From positions 1 to 14,730 of the forward strand of contig JAYSFC010000097.1 of NCBI GenBank assembly GCA_041913505.1: a stretch of 14,730 bases of DNA. Reading direction: 5' to 3'. The stretch's first letter is position 1, and each line of letters starts with the position of its first letter. The notes beneath the pieces are model-generated. The model saw nothing but the letters and a program-made list of their open reading frames with translations, was not told the DNA's origin and made no database searches. Positions 12,166 to 14,730 of the stretch are shown in pieces. The translations under genes and the position numbers were made by a program. This DNA is from JAYSFC01 sp041913505. Lineage in GTDB: Bacteria; Pseudomonadota; Gammaproteobacteria; Burkholderiales; Burkholderiaceae_C.

Positions 12166-13350
12166 TCAGGGGAAGGTGAAGGAGGTGGTCTGCACCGCCC
12201 CTGCCGTCAACGGCGGCAACACAGCCTGCTTGTCGGCAAAGCCTGCCAGCCGCGCCTGCAACGTGTAGCGGCCCGCTGCGGCGGCATCGGCCGTGAAGAC
12301 CAGCGGCGCGGGCGCCACGGCATACGGGGCGACCAGCGGCGCGCTCGTCGGAAGCGTGAAGGCATAGGCACCCGTCACCCCGTCCACGCCCTGAGCGGCC
12401 ACTTCCACGGCGCCCCCCGTGGTGAGGGGCTGCATCCCGCGCACCAGAGTGCCCACCGTTGCCGTACCCTGCACCGTGGCCACAGGGGATACGGGCAGCG
12501 GCACAGGCTGTGCCGCCGAGCCCAACGGGGTGACGGTATCGGTCGCCACCGGCACCTGCGTAACCACCGCCGTGGTGTGGCCGGGCGCCGACATCACGAG
12601 CGTGTACGTGCCAGGCGCCACGGGCTGCAGCAGGTAGCGGCCTGTCGCATCGGGCACCGTGGCGCGCACAACCTCGCCCTGCTGCTGCAGCGAAACGACC
12701 GCGCCCGCGCCGGGCTGTACATAGCCCAGCACACCCGAGATGAAGCGCGGCATCACCGTCACCACGGGCTTGAGCAGGTACTGGCCCGAGCCGCCCGCCG
12801 TGACGACGGATTTGCAGGCGTCAAAGTCGAGCACGAAATCGGCCATCTGGTTCGCGGCGATGTCGATGTCAATGTTGGCCTTCACGCCCGACTGCTGGCC
12901 GCTGGGCGTCTTGAGCGCTACTTCGGCGCCGCCCGTGGGAACGACCGAGTTGGCCAGCGGCTGCGCGCCGCCGTTGGCTGCAAGCACGAGGCGCATCTGC
13001 GTGTACTTGCCGGCCGGCAATGGCATCTGTCCCAGATCCATTAGCACGCCATTGGTAAGCGTGAGCAGGTTCACGCGGCGCGCGGGCGACAGTGCGATCT
13101 CGGACCAGCCGGGATCATTGTCCCCGGCGGTGCTGCTCTGGTGCACGCGCACTTTTTCCACGGTGACATTCACAGCGTCGTAGCCGCAGCCCGGAGCGTC
13201 CGTCAAAGCCAAGCGCAGCGTGCCCGTGGTGCTGGTATCACTGCCGCCCCCGCCGCCGCAAGCGGCTAGCACCGCCAGGCTGGTGGCCCCCAGCGCGTAG
13301 CGCAGGGAGCGAGGGAATACCGTCGTGAGGGTGTTGTTGAACGATGTCAT
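12166..13350 (-). CDS. DUF4382 domain lipoprotein with carboxypeptidase-regulatory-like repeat
   Basis: A 394-residue predicted lipoprotein. The ATG at 13350 is chosen because GAGG lies 7 bases upstream and the protein then starts with a lipoprotein signal (lipobox LAAC, Cys31, followed by five Gly); codons up to 13425 are not protein-like. Residues about 42-200 (GTLRLALTDAPGCGYDAVNVTVEKVRVH, LLTLTNGVLMDLGQMPLPAGKYTQMRLVL) are the DUF4382 domain, with Cys55 and Cys179 able to form a disulfide. Residues about 205-262 (SGVLGYVQPGAGAVVSLQQQ, TGRYLLQPVAPGTYTLVMSAPGH) resemble a carboxypeptidase regulatory-like or Ig-type beta-sandwich, and a second such unit follows. This suggests a cell-surface binding or structural role; no enzyme residues are visible. 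Upstream lies a 17-bp palindrome. Confidence 0.85.
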   Translation of the reverse strand: MTSFNNTLTTVFPRSLRYALGATSLAVLAACGGGGGSDTSTTGTLRLALTDAPGCGYDAVNVTVEKVRVHQSSTAGDNDPGWSEIALSPARRVNLLTLTNGVLMDLGQMPLPAGKYTQMRLVLAANGGAQPLANSVVPTGGAEVALKTPSGQQSGVKANIDIDIAANQMADFVLDFDACKSVVTAGGSGQYLLKPVVTVMPRFISGVLGYVQPGAGAVVSLQQQGEVVRATVPDATGRYLLQPVAPGTYTLVMSAPGHTTAVVTQVPVATDTVTPLGSAAQPVPLPVSPVATVQGTATVGTLVRGMQPLTTGGAVEVAAQGVDGVTGAYAFTLPTSAPLVAPYAVAPAPLVFTADAAAAGRYTLQARLAGFADKQAVLPPLTAGAVQTTSFTFP

Positions 13351-13448
13351 AGGGTGGCCTCTGTGTTCGTGGATAAGCGGGAGGTGAGCCAGGAATCTCG
13401 CTTTTGCAAACCTGCACCGCGACAATCCTGGGGTGCATCCGATTCTGA

Positions 13449-13465
13449 ATGTGAATATTTCACAT
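13449..13465. promoter_or_regulatory. 17-bp perfect palindrome upstream of the DUF4382 gene (candidate operator)
   Basis: ATGTGAA-TAT-TTCACAT is a perfect 7-bp inverted repeat with a 3-base centre, about 100 bases before the DUF4382 start. A further TGTGAAA half-site lies nearby around 13479-13485. The TGTGA/TCACA halves resemble CRP/FNR-superfamily sites but are spaced by 5 rather than 6 bases. The surrounding 229-base intergenic region is AT-richer than its neighbours and holds no gene. Confidence 0.5.
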
Positions 13466-13551
13466 CCATAAATCTAAGTGTGAAAGCTGTTGCCCTCTGT
13501 AGGACGCCACCGCCCCCCTTTGGCAGCCGCCTCGCACAACAACACCGTGCT

Positions 13552-13575
13552 GCGGGCCCCGAATGCAGGGCCCGC
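13552..13575 (-). terminator. GC-rich hairpin after the ABC transporter gene
   Basis: GCGGGCCC and GGGCCCGC form an 8-bp stem with an 8-base loop just 4 bases after the ABC ATPase stop. No T-run follows on the minus strand, so it is not a standard intrinsic terminator; it may stabilise the 3' end. Confidence 0.4.
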
Positions 13576-13579
13576 CCCT

Positions 13580-14730
13580 TCAAGCAAGCGCCACAGCGCC
13601 GGCTGCTGCCACGAGGCGCTGGGTATACGGGTGCCGGGGCGCATCGAGCACCTGCTGCACCGTCCCCGACTCGAGCACCTCGCCATCCTTCATGACAATG
13701 ACTTCGTGCGCCATGGCGCGGATCACGTCCACATCGTGCGTTATGAGCAGATAGGAGAGGCCACGCTCCTTCTGCAGGCGCTGCAGCAGGCCCAGCACCT
13801 GCTGCTGGATGGTCACGTCGAGCGCGCTCGTGGGCTCATCGAGCACGAGCAACCTGGGCCCCACGATGAGCGCGCGCGCGATCGCCAGACGCTGGCGCTG
13901 GCCGCCTGAGAACTCGTGCGGGTAGCGCGCGAGCAGCCCCGGGAACTGCGCGTCGGTGAGCCCCACGTCAGCCAGCGCCTGCTGCACGCGCGCGCGGCGC
14001 TCGGCCTCGGGCAGAGCGGCAGCGTGTACGCGCAGCCCCTCGCCCACGATCTCCTCCACCGTGAGGCGCGGCGACAGCGACGAGAACGGGTCCTGGAACA
14101 CCACCTGCACCTGCTGGCGCAGCGCCTGGTTGTCGGGCGTGTTGCGCAGGGCCGGCTGCTGCCAGGGTTGCCCTGCCACCTGCAGCGTGCCCGCCACCTG
14201 CGGCGCCGGCAACAGCCCCAGGATGGCCTGGGCCAGCGTGGACTTGCCCGAGCCCGACTCGCCCACCACGCCCAGCGTCTGCCCAGGCGGCAGCCGCAGA
14301 TCGGCGCCGCGCACGGCCACGAATTCACCCTTTCGGAACCAACCACGCACACCCGGCACAGGCACGGGGTAGACCACGCGCAGGCCGTCGGCTTGCACCA
14401 CGGGCGGCAGATCTGCCGCAGCGGCAGGCACCACGTCGCGCCGCGGCTGGCTGCCGATGAGACGCCGCGTGTATTCGTGCTGCGGCCGCGCGAACACCTG
14501 CTCTACGGGCCCCTGCTCGACGAGCACGCCCTGCTCCATTACGGCCACGCGGTCGGCGAAGCGGCGCACGAGGTTGAGGTCGTGCGTGATGAGCAACACG
14601 GCCATGCCGCTGGCGCGCTGCAGCTGCGATAACAGGTCAAGGATCTGGCCGCGCAGCGTCACATCAAGCGCCGTGGTGGGCTCGTCGGCCAGCAGCAGCG
14701 CGGGCTCGCTGGCCAGGGCCATGGCGATCA
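13580..14730 (-). CDS. Oligopeptide-type ABC transporter ATP-binding protein, double NBD (partial)
   Basis: The visible 383 codons are the C-terminal part of a two-ATPase subunit of the peptide/nickel importer class (YejF- or DppD-DppF-fusion-like), normally about 530-560 residues. The first NBD is represented by its Walker B (ALLLADEPTTALD), H-loop (VLLITHD) and the peptide-family tail (RPQHEYTRRLIGS). The second NBD is complete: Walker A GESGSGKST, Q-loop VFQDPFSSLSPR, signature FSGGQRQRLAIARAL, Walker B LLVLDEPTSALD, H-loop LLITHD, and tail PRHPYTQRLVAAAG. The frame stays open to position 14730, beyond the internal Met at 14722. It is cytoplasmic and energises a permease and binding protein that would lie outside the window. 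Probable substrates are di/oligopeptides or a microcin-like compound; the sequence does not decide. Confidence 0.93.
   Translation of the reverse strand, partial: IAMALASEPALLLADEPTTALDVTLRGQILDLLSQLQRASGMAVLLITHDLNLVRRFADRVAVMEQGVLVEQGPVEQVFARPQHEYTRRLIGSQPRRDVVPAAAADLPPVVQADGLRVVYPVPVPGVRGWFRKGEFVAVRGADLRLPPGQTLGVVGESGSGKSTLAQAILGLLPAPQVAGTLQVAGQPWQQPALRNTPDNQALRQQVQVVFQDPFSSLSPRLTVEEIVGEGLRVHAAALPEAERRARVQQALADVGLTDAQFPGLLARYPHEFSGGQRQRLAIARALIVGPRLLVLDEPTSALDVTIQQQVLGLLQRLQKERGLSYLLITHDVDVIRAMAHEVIVMKDGEVLESGTVQQVLDAPRHPYTQRLVAAAGAVALA

Noticed and set aside
11812..13044. 410-codon plus-strand frame opposite cigR and the DUF4382 gene
   Set aside because: Shadow of two minus-strand genes and of the terminator between them; no domain is recognisable.

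Overview
The window is GC-rich, densely coded DNA that reads like a betaproteobacterial chromosome, most likely family Comamonadaceae (Acidovorax-like). This rests on the protein families, the gene order and the look of one intergenic repeat, not on any database search. No rRNA, tRNA, CRISPR array, insertion sequence, phage gene or integrase is visible.

Layout from left to right: (1) 1-2464, minus strand: the conserved rimP-nusA-infB operon, with infB cut by the left edge. A good sigma70-type promoter lies at 2666-2695, and a hairpin with a U-run begins only a few bases after the expected transcription start. (2) 2749-5183, minus strand: a compact operon encoding a diheme cytochrome c, a membrane-anchored triheme cytochrome c and a small cytosolic thioredoxin-like protein; no dehydrogenase partner is in view. 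(3) 5345-5397: an AT-rich hairpin element resembling a dispersed Comamonadaceae repeat, directly after the stop codon of a large lipoprotein alpha/beta hydrolase (5398-7542, minus). (4) 7668-10421, minus strand: an operon of an AtuA/DUF1446 protein, a separate small protein equivalent to the AtuA C-terminal domain, and a Bug/TctC-type periplasmic solute-binding protein, closed by a strong intrinsic terminator. It is divergent from a LysR-type regulator (10497-11423, plus), with a candidate operator over a candidate promoter between them. (5) 11511-13350, minus strand: a CigR/RcnB-like secreted protein and, upstream of it, a DUF4382 lipoprotein, separated by a strong intrinsic terminator. (6) 13580-14730, minus strand: the C-terminal part of a double-ATPase ABC transporter subunit of the oligopeptide type, cut by the right edge.

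How the genes work together: rimP-nusA-infB serve ribosome maturation, transcription elongation and translation initiation. The two cytochromes probably pass electrons from an unseen periplasmic or membrane dehydrogenase towards the respiratory chain. The LysR, Bug, AtuA and hydrolase block looks like an accessory uptake and catabolism locus for an unidentified organic acid or ester. Most of the window is ordinary core and accessory metabolism. The points most worth a second look are the hairpin in the rimP leader, the split AtuA/Bug operon, the 17-bp palindrome before the DUF4382 gene, and the terminator placed 20 bases before cigR. I do not see clear evidence of a wholly new system.
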